From: Trifolium pratense | Lineage: Eukaryota; Streptophyta; Magnoliopsida; Fabales; Fabaceae | Assembly (NCBI RefSeq): GCF_020283565.1 | Contig: NC_060063.1 | Span: 25,722,777-25,786,776, forward strand | Direction: 5' to 3' | Length of the DNA stretch: 64,000 nucleotides | The notes under the pieces: generated by a model | The model's input: only the letters and a program-made list of their open reading frames with translations | What the model was told of the DNA's origin: nothing | Database searches by the model: none | Shown here: piece by piece, positions 46,034-57,680 of the stretch | How the letters are laid out: every line of letters starts with the position of its first letter | How positions within the stretch are numbered: the first letter of the stretch is position 1 | Translations under genes and position numbers: made by a program

Positions 46034-46680
46034 AAGATGTGAGAGTAAGTTCAAGGGATGATATGTGCATATACATATATTGTGTTTATATATTTTATGA
46101 AAGTATAAGACTAAGTGAGAGTATTTATGAATCACCCTAACTAGAGTCTTAGTTCTTAAGAGTTAAGACATAGATATTATGTATACAGACTCAAATATTA
46201 TGTTCAACATTTTCCACTACCAGAAATTAAAACCCCATGGTTAAATAATGAAAAACTACCGCCAGCTTCATTCAGCATCAATTTTCATCACCTTCAAAGA
46301 AGAACTAGTTTTGATTTCATTAAGTAGTGCTTAAACTCTGCAATTCCACTAATATGAAATTAAAATACTTTCTGGTGCACAAGTCATTCATCAATACATA
46401 TCAATAATTTGCTACTTATAAAATATTTCAATCAACATATAAAGTGATAAACACAACAAAATCAGTAACTTCATTCACTTTGATATTTCAATGATCTACA
46501 AAATAACCACAAGTCCATTACCATCATTTTAATAACCTACTACTAATTACTACAAATGAAAGCAACTATCACATGCTGCACAAGAAATAGGGGAATGTTA
46601 GCAATGAAATTATTGTAAACTATGACACAAAATTAGAAATATGAAATTGGCATTGGCTCAAACAATGTCAACTTTGTGCA
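46034..46680. other. AT-rich spacer
   Basis: I see no gene, repeat family or RNA gene here. Confidence 0.4.
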
Positions 46681-47385
46681 AAATCATGCTTCTTTAAGCT
46701 TAGCAATCACTCTTTCAAGCTTCTGAATCCTGTTTTCAAGATCAATTTGTTGGAATTGCCTTTGAAATGATGCAGAATAGCATAAAACTGGTCCTGCCCA
46801 TGTGCCCTGCGCCATGCGCAGCAGGGGCTGCGCATGGCGCAATTGAAAAAGTGATATTGGCTGTTTGTGTGCTGTGAGCTGCGCATGGCGCAGCCTGGCC
46901 TGCGCCATGCGCAGGAGACCTGCTATAAATGCGTTTTGCAGCCGCCAGGAAGAGAGAGAAGGTGAAATTTTAGGGTTTTTGATCCAATATCAAGTCTAGA
47001 AGCAAGAGGGTTTATCTTGGGTTATTTCTAGTGTTTGGATCTCTTTTCTTTCACCTTGTAATCATTATTGTTTGAATCTCTTGGTCACGGGAAGAGATTC
47101 GGGAAAATGGTAGAATTTAGGAAAACTCTAAATTCTTGCAACTCTTTGCGGTTGAATCTTTGTAATCAAGTTGAATCATTGATAGTGGAACGGAGAGCTC
47201 TCTCTCCCCCAGACTAGGTCATTATTGGACCGAACTGGGTAAACAATTATTCGTGTTTTTATCGCTTTTGGTAGTTTTAGCTTTTGTTGATTTATTGCTC
47301 ATTCATTTTGTTTGGTTGCTTCAATTCATTTGTCCCACACATCAAAGGTTATTGGTGTGGTTCGGTTGGGATTCACAACACAATT
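46681..47385 (+). mobile_element. LTR fragment (probably Ty1/copia), orphan
   Basis: Repeated palindromes CTGCGCCATGCGCAG at 46808-46915 precede TATAAAT at 46924-46930, a layout seen in legume LTR promoters. Further on are GGTCACGGGAAGAGATTCGG, CGAACTGGGTAAACAATT and TTATTGGTGTGGTTCGG, a typical LTR end followed by leader. No gag or pol follows. The minus-strand frame at 46684-46908 is mostly the translation of the palindromes. Confidence 0.6.
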
Positions 47386-47930
47386 GTCATGTCTGATGTA
47401 AAAGGACTAACATTTTCCCCTTTTTCACCACTTCTATCACAAAATGGACTCTTGATTCCTGCTTCATCCCCATTTCCAGCTATTTCATTACTCACATTTG
47501 ATGATATAATAATTCACCAAATTCATGACTAGACAAAGAGACTTTGTTTCTGATAGCATAGTTTTTCCCTTCACCTTGAGTCTCAGATAAACAGACTCAT
47601 CCTTGCTTTTTTGCTCTCATTTGCATCTTTGAATTCATCCTCCAAAACCCCTTTTGAAAGTTCAGTGTTATCTTTTGAAACTGGCCTTTTTAGTGGCAAT
47701 ATCTTTTCATAATCTTCTGAAGAGGTTGAACAACGTCGGTTCAATAAATGCTTAGATTCATGGACTTTGCCACCACATTTGTACTCTTCCAACACAGACT
47801 TACAAACCACAACATCAGCATCAATAATTTTATCAGCTGTCAAACAATTAAGAACAGAATCTTTAGCAGGAACATCAGCATAAAAATCCTCAACCTTCCT
47901 AGTTTTAATTTTTAACCCTCATCACAAAAT
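47386..47930 (-). pseudogene. Fragment of an unidentified gene
   Basis: Two minus-strand protein-like stretches are seen. About 47930-47583 reads KVEDFYADVPAKDSVLNCLT, then DADVVVCKSVLEEYKCGGK and RRCSTSSEDYEKILPLKRP, and ends ESKKARMSLFI. About 47505-47390 reads NEIAGNGDEAGIKSPFCDRS and GEKGENVSPF. The composition (acidic, Ser/Lys-rich) suggests a nuclear protein. I do not recognise the family. It abuts a displaced MED12 piece at about 47940 and was probably moved here with it. Confidence 0.4.
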
Positions 47931-47939
47931 TTTCCAAAA

Positions 47940-48575
47940 TTAAGAGTGACAAAGCTTCAGGAATAAGGTCTGCTGCAACAAGACTGTTCTCATACATGCA
48001 CCAAATGGAATGCATAAGACGGGATTTAATAAAATTTCTCATAACCCAAAAATCTTTAACAAAAATGTCCAACAGAAACATAAAGAATAACAACTAATAA
48101 ATCATTGTTAGAATGACCAAAATGAGAGAGATTTAGAAAGGAGGTAGCAGGATAGCCATATAAAGTCATGGAAAACTCACTACACTCGCATTAAAATATG
48201 CAACTGGCTTTATAACAATAAGAACTATTATGTGTTAATTTGTAATTATAGGATTTTGTTTAGGCTTTTTTTAGTAGATAAGAGCAATGCAGATTTTTAA
48301 TTGTTACCAGCCTGATTTAAGATAATAAAGTATTGCAGAAAGTTCATCTTCGCCAAGTTTCCACCGTATTGAGTTTCCATCATCCTCCATAGAGTAAGCC
48401 CCACCAAATTGTCCAGTTTTGCCAATATTTTTTTCAGTCTCTTCAATCGCCTGCTTAACAACAGTCAGCAGCCAAACTGCTACAACTCTTTTCTCAACAA
48501 AACGAAGCCTCTTCAGTGCTTTTCCAATGAAAACAATATCCCTAGAGCTACTTTTGGAGGTTCTTCTCGGGAATA
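47940..48575 (-). pseudogene. MED12: Displaced MED12-like fragment 2 (exon, intron, exon start)
   Basis: From about 48575 to 48320 the minus strand reads SSRDIVFIGKALKRLRFVEK, then VVAVWLLTVVKQAIEETEKN and NSIRWKLGEDELSAIL, the MED12 exon missing from the main copy. It is followed by intron and the start of the next exon (47945-48200, RYENSLVAADLIPEAL), a duplicate of 45045-45300 at high identity. It then breaks off into unrelated sequence at about 47940. Confidence 0.85.
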
Positions 48576-48619
48576 ATGTTTGTGTCTAATCAAATAAAAG
48601 CAGAACAAAGTTGGTAACA

Positions 48620-48841
48620 TTAATATTTCTTCATTAGGATAAAACACTCTACACTTATCAACATATCGAACATAATACGCCAAATAAAATCATCGATAGC
48701 TAAAACTAATTCCAACCTCACAATTTTAATATTCAAGGGCTTAACATCATGCCACCTCAACAATACCTGGTCTCCATTGTTGATCAACTTGGGTTGTGGA
48801 TGCAAATTTTGGAACCTCTCCCAAACCCAAACTTGAACCAA
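48620..48841 (-). pseudogene. Plant mobile domain (PMD) fragment
   Basis: The minus strand reads LVQVWVWERFQNLHPQPKLI, then LLRWHDVK and LVLAIDDFIWR, resembling the end of plant mobile domain proteins (MAIN-like / PMD), which occur both in transposons and as domesticated genes. Only about 60 residues are present, so it is a fragment. Confidence 0.5.
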
Positions 48842-48842
48842 G

Positions 48843-49040
48843 TAGTGTTAGAGTTTAAGAGAAATGATTCTTCATTTATGAATGAATAATGAAAATGTAC
48901 ATCAACTGTTCTTTATATACAACTAGTGAGGATCTATTCTAAACTAAGCTATGCTATCTACATAGTAGCACTATCTACAAGTTAGTTACAAGGCTATATG
49001 AGTTAGTTACACTAGTTGAACTTCACTTTCATCTTTGTTA
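48843..49040 (-). mobile_element. LTR-like fragment
   Basis: On the minus strand the sequence runs from TGAAGTTCAACTAGTGTAAC to CTTAAACTCTAACA, has TG..CA ends and TATATAAAG in the middle, and is about 190 bp, like a short copia LTR. No matching second LTR was found. Confidence 0.45.
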
Positions 49041-49089
49041 CTTGACGTATAAGCATCTGATATACTTGACAAGTAGCAAGAAATGCTTC

Positions 49090-50115
49090 ATGCTCAATTT
49101 CACTCCCTCTACCAATGAAAATATCCATCCTCATTGATGTCGAAGGTGTCCGACTGTTTATTCTCGGTACAGCAAATGCTCAAAATAAACTCCTGTATAT
49201 TTTGAGTTGCATACAAGCCCCGTTGTAGAACATGTCCGAGTCCCATGACATTCCAAGCTTCCTTGCTTCCATCACAATCGAAGAATATACGCCATTTGTC
49301 TTCCAGTTTCGTTATGCATAAAGGACAATCAATTGGACATTGTACATGTCGATTTCTTAACCAAATCCGGGTAGGTAGACACTCCTTGCAAATCCTCCAT
49401 AACAAATGTTTGGCCTTTGGAGGTGCTTGAAGCTTTTTCTTTCATTAGTGTCTTACAACCGAAGCGTACCGAATACATTGCATTTTCCTCTCTCCAAATT
49501 AATTTATCCTCTTGTATTAAATCCAATAACGGGACAACAAGTATGTTATTCACCACCTCCTCTGAAAATAACAATTTAATTTTTTTCAACATCTCATTGC
49601 TTGATATTTGGTAGCAGAAGTTGTTGGATAGATAAATTGTACACACGGTTGATTTTGTGGAGCTTTTACCCTTTCGACCATCTTCTATCCGCAACCACGG
49701 TTCATTCATCACTTTTATGCTACTACCATTGCCTATCCTCCACCTACAACCATGAGTCAAAACTTGTCTTGATTTCCAAATATTTTTCCAAGTAAAACTC
49801 GGAATCTCGGATTGTTTCCAAGAGTATAATCAAATAGAGATGACCGAGGAAAATACCTAGCCTTGAGGACTCTAGCCACCAAAGAGTTTGGTTTAGTGAT
49901 GAGGTTTCATCCTTGTTTTGCTACCACTGCCATGTTGAACATTTGAAATCACGAAATCCTAGGCCTCCCTCTACTTTAGAACATGCCATCTTATCTCAAG
50001 CAAGCCATCGGATACCGTTATTGTTATTACCGCCACCCCACCAAAAAAATTGATCATTCTTTCTATCTCATTTATCCAAGAGTCCGATAACAGATAATAT
50101 ATGCTGGATTTTTGC
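49090..50115 (-). mobile_element. Degenerate LINE (L1) reverse-transcriptase C-terminal region
   Basis: In several broken frames the minus strand reads GLGFRDFK-like text near 49950, then CRWRIGNGSSIKVMNEPWL (49750), and the zinc-binding region LWRICKECLPTRIWLRNR..CPIDCPLC (49400-49300). These are in the order of plant L1 ORF2. Many stops and shifts show it is old. Confidence 0.75.
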
Positions 50116-50623
50116 GACAAATGTTTCCTTTTCTTGAAGTTGTTATATTCAATTTGGATTTTTGAAGTTAATTATTTTGAGACAATTCCACTGCATATTT
50201 TTAATGAATTGATTATTGTTTTAGATGCACACGTTGTTGGAAAAATATGACAAAGAATTATTATCAAATAAAGAAATAAGAGAAATTATTATTACAAATA
50301 AATAGACTCGTAATAAAATAAAATATAGAACGAGAAGAATTTATCGAATTTGACTGAGACGTGCAAATGCATCGGGCTTAAGAGTATTTCGCCACCACAG
50401 GTAAGTTACCCGGTGCAGTTGGTCTCATAGCTAATATCCTCCAAGATACAACGGCCACTTCTTGCTAGCACTGCACGTGAATTAGCAAGGTCTCAACAAA
50501 CTACTTTTGGATGCTCGACGGAATATGTACATTCTATATAAGCCATGCCTAGGATGTGTTAACGTTGCACTAAATTATATTCAAGCAAAATCACGATTCA
50601 TATTTATTAGGATTGTAACGTGC

Positions 50624-50679
<56 letters not shown>

Positions 50680-50825
50680 CGTGCATAATAATTAACAATA
50701 ATAATAACAATATTAATAATTAATAATAATTCTATATAGATTAACTTTAAAAATAAATTATTATTATTAGATAAAAATCCTACAGAGCTGCGACACCCTA
50801 AGTGGCATCAATTAATTATCATGTT
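50116..50825. other. AT-rich spacer with AAT microsatellite
   Basis: No gene is seen. An AAT/ATA run of about 50 bp lies at 50627-50680. Confidence 0.6.
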
Positions 50826-51452
50826 TTACGCTGCACTATGGGTGCGTTTGATTTGCCAAAAAAACAGGGTACTGGGCAGGACAATTTTTGTTGTACTCTG
50901 TTTGATTTGAAATTGGTTATGGGACTGAACAAATTAGGTAGCAAGGGACAGGACAAAAACAAGATTTTTTGTCTCTCACTAAACCACGGGACAACTTTTT
51001 GTCCATAGTACAACTATAAAAAATACAAAAATACCCATTTTATTTTCGAATATAAAAATATTGTCGTCCTATATCTTTCCGGTACAGGTCTATCCTGTCC
51101 TGTATTATTTTTTGTTCTGTCATGTACTGTTCTGTTCGGTCTTTATTGTTTTACGAATCAAACGCACCCTATGTCTCTGATGCCTGCGCCTACTCTGGAT
51201 GGTAACCGGCTACCACTTATCTTCTGACGGGAAAAATTCATCAGGGTCCTCAACTCCTGCAGGAACTCCAAAGGGCAACCCTAACTCTCCATCCACTGAC
51301 CTGACGGACTCAAGTTCCGCGGAGAGTCTTGCATCACATGTAGACTTAAAAGTTTGCTCCCACTCAATGATACTAGCAACATTACTGTACTTTTTCAATA
51401 AATACCGAGTAAAAGCTGTGGCTCCTAAATTTGACACCCTTCCATTAGATGC
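50826..51452 (-). pseudogene. MED12: Displaced MED12-like fragment 3, split by a MITE
   Basis: It matches the main copy at about 44728-45023: GRVSNLGATAFTRYLLKKYS, then NVASIIEWEQTFKSTCDARL and GELGLPFGVPAGVEDPDEFF. One extra G near 51231 shifts the frame after DEFF. The match continues across the MITE 50840-51169 to the short piece TTACGCTGCACTAT at 50826-50839. Neither edge is a splice site. Confidence 0.85.
50840..51169. mobile_element. MITE with Harbinger/Tourist-like ends, 330 bp
   Basis: The ends GGGTGCGTTTGATT and AATCAAACGCACCC are perfect inverted repeats. TAT at 50837-50839 is repeated at 51170-51172, a 3-bp duplication. The main MED12-like copy at about 44728-44740 (GCACTATGTCTCTC) is the empty site. 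No protein is encoded. Ends and duplication size suggest PIF/Harbinger. Confidence 0.88.
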
Positions 51453-52106
51453 GAGCAAGACTCTTCGAACTTAAGTTCTTAAGCATAACTCTTATGAGGT
51501 ACTTCAAGAAGCAAGACAACATGAATGGTAAGAAGTTGTGCCTCTACGTATAGGTGGAGAATACAATATTTCATAATTAACTTAACCAAGCTCAGACGAA
51601 GATCAAAGAAAAAGATTCACTCCAAAATGATTTAAATGATATTTTTCTTTTAATTAAAATTCTTTCAGCAGCATTCTTGTACCCAAAAATAAAAAATCTT
51701 TTAGATATGATTTTGGTCACTTTTTTGAGGTATTTCTTGTAGTTTTTATTGTCAGCAATTTCACATGTTTCCTTATTGAGATGTTTGCTTTTTGTTTTCC
51801 TTGTGAGTTTGAGAATATATTTATTGGGTGTCTTTGCTTCTGTAATAGCAGTTACTATGTGTCTCCAGAATCTTCCTTACTCTTTCATGAGCGGTGTATG
51901 ATTTTTCGAAAGAGTTGAGTATTAGTAATAGAGAGATTCATGATAGTAAAGAAGATTAGAAGAATAAAATTGTATTTCCCTTGGATGATTACAGTGTACA
52001 TTAGAAGTTTATATACAATGATGAAGGTACATAGTAGTAATCTAGAACACGCTGTATATAATCCTAGCCAATACTAATAGACACTAACTATCAATGATAG
52101 CCTCCC

Positions 52107-52490
52107 TCAAGTTGAAGCTTGATAAATGTTTATCAAATTCAACTTGGACATAAGAAAGGAAAAAGTCTTGGGAAGGAGAGACTTAGTGAAGAAGTCTGCA
52201 ACCTGATTATGAGAAGAAATTGGCAACAGTTTCATAACTCCAGCTAGGAATTTTTCTCGAACCAAATGACAGTCGATCTCTAAATGTTTTGTACGCTCGT
52301 GAAAAACTGGATTTTCTGCAATGTGTAGGGCGCTCTGGTTATCACAGTAAAGAACAGGGGGCTTAACACAGGTAATTTGCAAATCACGCAACAAATATAT
52401 GAGCCATTGAAGCTCACAAGTGGCAGATGCTAGTGCTCGATACTCTGCTTCAGAGGAAGATCGAGAGACGGCGCTTTGTTTCTTAGTCCT
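52107..52490 (-). pseudogene. Copia RNase H region
   Basis: It reads SRSSSEAEYRALASATCELQ, then LYCDNQSALHIAENPVFHER and TKHLEIDCHLVREKF, the copia RNase H motifs with the acidic residues in place. It is separated from the reverse transcriptase by a TAG just above 52490, where related elements have Trp. Confidence 0.9.
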
Positions 52491-53602
52491 CTAAGAGATA
52501 AGAGAAGAACCAATAAAGAAACAAGAACCAGAGATGGATCGTCTAGAGTCGAGGCAACCTGCCCAATCAGCACCGGAAAAACCCAGCAAATGTAAGCTCA
52601 AGGGAAGAATAATCCTTGCCCAGGACAATGTTTGAGATATCGAAGGACACGACAAGCAGCATTTTAGTGAACAATAGATGGTTTTGAAAGAAATTGGCTG
52701 AGCTGTTGTGTAATAAATGTAATGTCTGGGCATGTTGTGTTAAGGTAAATGAGACGGCCTATAAGTCTTCTATATGATGGAATGTCTTCATAAGGAGCAC
52801 TATCATCATGACATAGTTTGAGAGAAGGATCAGATGAAGTGGAAACAGGTTTAGAACCAAGAAGTCCAGAATCACTAATTAGATCAAGACAGTATTTTCT
52901 TTGACATAAGGAAATGCCATGTTTGGAATGTGCAACTTCCAAACCAAGAAAATACTTGAGAACGCCAAGATCTTTGATTTGAAAAGCTTGATGGAGGGCA
53001 TCTTTAATATGTTGAAATTTTGAGAGGGAGTTCCCAGCAAGTATCACATCGTCCACATAAACAAGTAAGATAGTGATAGAAACAGCTGTGTTCTTGACAA
53101 ATAGTGAATGATCAGAGTAAGCTTGTTTGTAGCCATGACTTTTGAGCAATGAAGTAAGCTTCTCATACCATTGACGACTTGCTTGTTTCAAACCATAAAG
53201 GGATTTGATGAGTTTGCACACCTGATTGGGTTTTGAAGTGTGAACACCAGGTGGAACGATCATGTAGACATCTTCATGCAAATCCCCATGTAAGAAAGCG
53301 TTATTCACATCAAGCTGATGAAGGTGCCATCTGTTAATGGATGTAATAGCCAAAACAAGCCTTACAGTTTTCAACTTAGCTACAGGAGAAAAAGTGTCAG
53401 AATAATCTAAGCCCTCAACTTGATTATAGCCCTTAGCAACCAATCGTGCTTTAAATCTCTCAATACTTCCATCAGATCTATGTTTCATTTTGTATACCCA
53501 CCTGCAAGTCTGCAACCAATGGGTTTAACATTGGGTGGAAGATCTACAAGCTGCCAAGTACCAGTTTTATCAAGTGCAGCAAGTTCAAGTTTCATAGCTT
53601 GA
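52491..53602 (-). pseudogene. Copia reverse transcriptase region
   Basis: It reads WVYKMKHRSDGSIERFKARL, LDVNNAFLHGDL, SLYGLKQASRQWYEK and the active site YVDD (LLVYVDDVILAGNS). A short duplication near 53510 shifts the frame after PPNVKPIGC, and another shift near 52670-52730 separates the end. As it stands it cannot make one polyprotein. Confidence 0.92.
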
Positions 53603-53616
53603 ACCCAACAATCATA

Positions 53617-55329
53617 TTAGCTTGCCTCATTATAGGATTTAGGTTCAGTTTGAGCGGTTAAAGACAGACTAAAACGACAATGTGAAGGTGATAATTGAGA
53701 GTAAGAAACAAAATTAGAAATAGGGTAGAGAGTACCTGAAGAATATTGATGTGGTTTGTCATTGAAAGAAGCACAAACATAGTCCTTGAGCTGTGACAGT
53801 TGATGTTTAACTCTTGATGATATACGAGTTGGAAGAGAGGGAGTAGATGAAGTAGGGGGTACTGTAGAAGTATTAGGGGATGCAACAGGTATGGGATGAG
53901 GAGTTACATGTGTATTGGAATCAAAAGAGGAATTATCATGAACTGATGGGTGAAGGACAGTAGCAGAGTTGTCTAACTCTGGAGGAGATTGGCTAAAAAT
54001 CTGCCAATTGTGAATGGCTGGTGGATTGTGAACATGATAAGGTAATATGTTTTCATGAAAAGTTACATTTCGAGATATGAAAATTTCATGAGAATGGAGA
54101 TCAAGTAAGACGGAACCCTTAAAGCCAACTGCATAACCAATGAATACAGATTTTCTTGCTCTACAAGCGAGCTTAGTTCTGCGGTTTTGTAAAGTGGAGG
54201 CATAACATAAAGAGCCAAAAACTTTGATTTGGGACAAGTCAGGCACAAAACCATATAACACTTGAAAAGGAGACTTATGGTCAAGTAAAGGAGTATTGAC
54301 ACGATTTATAATGAAAGTAGCATAAGAAATAGCATAAGACCAAAAGGGTTTAGGTAATTTGGATTGAAACAAAAGGGCTCTACCAACATTAAGGAGATGT
54401 TGGTGTTTACATTCAACTCTCCCATTTTGTTGGGGTGATTCAACACATGATTTTTTATGAATGATACCTTTGGATGCATAAAAATGAGGTAGATTGAATT
54501 CAAAGCCATTGTCAAACCTGATTATTTTAGGACAAGTTTGGAATTGATTTTGAATGAGAATTATGAAATTTTGCACATGGTGAGAAACTTCAGCTTTAGA
54601 TTTTATTATAATTATCCAAACAAAACGACTGAAGTCATCTAACACAGTTAAAAAATATTTATGGCCATGAATGGAATGAACGGATAAGGGACCCCAAATG
54701 TCAAAATGCAGTAATTCAAATTTCTGAGTAGCTTTAGAGACACTAGAAGTATAAGGAAGTCGTTTATGTCTAGCAAAGTGACAAATGTCACAAACTGATT
54801 TATTATCATTTGAAATAAAAGGGTACAATTGAGACATCTTAGACAACCTAGAATGAGATAAATGCCCTAATCTAAAATGCCATAAGGCAGTAGCAGGAAT
54901 AACACTGCGATTATTTGCAGAAATGGAAAGTAAACTAGTCTTAGAATTAGACTGAGAAACAGAAAATTGATTAGAACCAGAGGTAGCAGCTTGTGCATCA
55001 GTGTGAGAAACAGCATTATCAACCATCAATCTATAGAGACCTTCAAATTGACTAGCCAAACCATTCATGTTCTGTGACTTCAAATCCTGTAAAATACATT
55101 TGTTATCATAGAAAAGAGCTACACAACCAAGAGAAAAACAAAGTTTGGAAACTGAGATGAGATTAAGAGAAAAATCTGGTGTGTAGAGCACATTAGTGAG
55201 ATAAAGTTGAGAAGTGAAAGTGACAGTGCCAGCATATTTGGCTAAAACAGACACGTATAGGCTTAATTTTGTAATAAGAAGTAAACCAATGTAAAGAAGA
55301 ACACACATGATCATTAGCACCAAAGTCAA
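53617..55329 (-). pseudogene. Copia protease/GAG-pre-integrase and integrase region
   Basis: A long frame of about 570 residues contains WHFRLGHLSHSRLSKM and CDICHFARHKRLPY (zinc-binding HHCC), then the DDE core (FDIWGPLSV, LDDFSRFVWI, FDNGFEF) and QNGRVECKHQHLL. It ends at TAA (53617) after SYNEAS, where related elements read on into reverse transcriptase. Confidence 0.9.
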
Positions 55330-55331
55330 CT

Positions 55332-56388
55332 CTAACCAATAACGAGAAGGGGTGTTAACTGAACATAAGGTGTGAGGTATACCTGAAGTTTCAGTTGATT
55401 GATGACCAACTTGAGAAGTGGAGATGTGGTGGTTAGAGCTAGGTGAAGGGTTAGAGGCTTGTGGCTAAGGCACCAAATGTGATTGTTGCAATAAGTGCAA
55501 TGACAATTGTCTTTCTTGCCATAACCATTGAAACCAGAAGACGAAGCAGGACCTTTACCACGATCTTGAAACCTCTTTGAATCATAAGCAGCATTAACCA
55601 AAGCATTAGAATCTTCAAAGGCATTATCACAAACAGGTGGTGGGAGTAAAGCAACACGATGACTCTCCTCTTGAATAATAACCATAGAGTAAACCTTATT
55701 GATAGGGGGTAAAGGATCCATGAGTAAGAATTGTGTCTTTACAACAGAAAACGAGTCATTCAACGCATGGATTCGCAACGACATTGGTGAATGCAAGTAC
55801 AAACAGGGATCTGACGATGAGAATTGAGCTCTTCCCAAAGTCCTCGCTCGCAGCTTAGTGAAGTAATCAAGAACGGAATCTGAACCTTGTTTGAGATTGT
55901 TGATGTCAGATCGAAGATGAATGAAAAACTCGAATACGATCAGCTTTAACAAAGCTATAATTTGGATTATGTTTATCGTCGGATATTGATCCCAAAAAAT
56001 TCTTTCAAATCAAGCCACGCATCAATGACGTTTTCAAGAAACAACACGATAGTTTGAGCAATAGGAGTTGTAACCGAATTGAGAAGATAATTGCAACGTT
56101 CGCATGCTGCACGGTTGAGATCCAAAATCTCAGGGGTAGGAATCGATGATCCATCGAACGAGACCATGAAAGGTAGTTAGATCCATTCAATTGAGGTGTG
56201 TGTGATCGTAACAGAATTCGGACCTTCACTAGGATGAACATAGTAAACGGAATCAGCGTCACCATTAGAGGGAGCGGGAGCAACACGAGGTGGCATGGTG
56301 GATCGGAAAAAGGTTGAAGAAGAGTGACGGTTATGACGGTTACGCGAGAATCAGCGAGAAAATGAAGGGAAAGTGACATAATAATCAA
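55332..56388 (-). pseudogene. Copia gag region, frameshifted
   Basis: Frames on the minus strand read YYVHPSEGP-like text near 56245, then MVSFDGSSIPTPE (56167) and SDINNLKQGSDSVLDYFTKL (55900), the gag domain, followed by a zinc-knuckle-like CHCTYCNNH near 55490. Several shifts and stops break it. Confidence 0.8.
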
Positions 56389-57048
56389 TTACGTGGAAGT
56401 TACATAATAATTTCCAGCTTTACCCTTCACCTTCCTGCTGCGTTTTCACTGTTCATGTTAAAGTTCTCTTATCTTCAGGTTGGGAAATGGGGATAGGCAT
56501 GACCGCATGAACTTTGTCGGTTTATACAGATGGTTTCTAATGGGCTTTTATTGCCTATCACTATACATTCAATTTATTTTCAATTTTTTTGGTACATATG
56601 GCATTATGAATTTTATTCAATACTTTAGTGTAAAAAATTAAAGGAATTTTGTTTTTATGAATTGACGTTATATTTTTGCTTTACATGTTTGTATTTATTT
56701 TTAAAAAAATTATGATGTAATTTTCTATAAAAAAAATTAGAACGAAAAAAATTCTTAAAAAAATTTAAATTAGTTTAACACAAATAAACTAAAACCCATT
56801 TTAGTAATTATACATCCAAAATCGATTTTGATTCAAACCATCCAAATAACATAAAATGTTGAGAATTACTTTTACATTAAAGTATCCAAACATAAATCAA
56901 TTATGTTCAACTCACTTTTGACTAAAATCAATTCTATCAAACTCAATTCTGTCATAATCAATTCTTTCTACCGCTAAACCAAACACATACTTAGTAGTAG
57001 AGGAAAATGGATTTCAGGTGAATCTCAACCATCCATTTTATTATGTCT
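56389..57048. other. Unassigned sequence between copia gag and the LTR piece
   Basis: No gene is seen. The stretch separates gag from the 5' LTR remnant and does not resemble the 3' LTR. It includes the leader of the retrotransposon near 56400 and AT-rich sequence of unknown origin. Confidence 0.4.
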
Positions 57049-57239
57049 TTTATTTAGAGGTTTATATACAATGATAAAGGTACATAGTAGTAATCTAGAA
57101 CAAGATGTATATAATCCTAGCCAATACTAATAGACACTAACTAACTTCACTAATTTGCCGGTTGTATGTGTATGTAGTAGTTGATATCGAGTTCATTGAT
57201 CATTGTGAATCTTCCATACATTTTCATGTGATGTATGGT

Positions 57240-57680
57240 TTCATATATTTTCTTTCATTTTAAACATTTTAAACTTCATTACTCCTATGTCAATCATTTT
57301 TTCCTTCATATGACTGGTTCCTTTATGGTTAGTTTGTAAACTGTCTTGAATTTTTTTGACAGTTGTGCATTCAATTATCCTGACATGCCTCCTTGCTCAA
57401 AGGACATGTTAGAAATAATTTAGCTTTAATATTTAAAAGTATTGTTCTTTCATATTCTTCTTTAGTTAGTGATACATATTCTACATTTTCAACAACTATC
57501 CACATTTTGTTATGTTGTGATCTTAGGATCCGTTCTATTTTGCTTTTCCAAAATAATAGCAATCATCTCCTTGAAAATTGAAATAGAGGTGGTCTACTTG
57601 ACAATCCTCCTTCTGGATTGAACTTTGCAGTTTTAGACATTGCTTCATTTCCAAAAAATTTCCTTTTAACACTTGTTAAA
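57240..57680 (-). pseudogene. Second, older copia gag fragment
   Basis: In broken frames the minus strand reads FWKSKIERILRSQHNKMWIV, then VENVEYVSLTKEEYER and NIKAKLFLTCPLSKEA, then HKGTSHMKEKM-like text: the gag (UBN2-type) layout of a copia lineage different from the element at 51890-57145. Confidence 0.65.

Larger units (their letters stand above)
51890..57145 (-). mobile_element. Ty1/copia retrotransposon, defective
   Basis: On the minus strand the order is partial 5' LTR (57049-57141), gag (56388-55332), integrase (55329-53617), reverse transcriptase (53602-52500) and RNase H (52490-52107), then a polypurine tract (AACTTGAGGGAGGC) and the 3' LTR (about 52090-51890). Integrase before reverse transcriptase defines copia. 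The 3' LTR and the 5' piece share about 90 bp at roughly 92% identity by eye. The 5' LTR diverges at 57048, so it is truncated or rearranged. Confidence 0.9.

Noticed and set aside
46684..46908. Minus-strand frame of 74 codons
   Set aside because: Most of it translates the repeated CTGCGCCATGCGCAG palindromes of an LTR promoter region.
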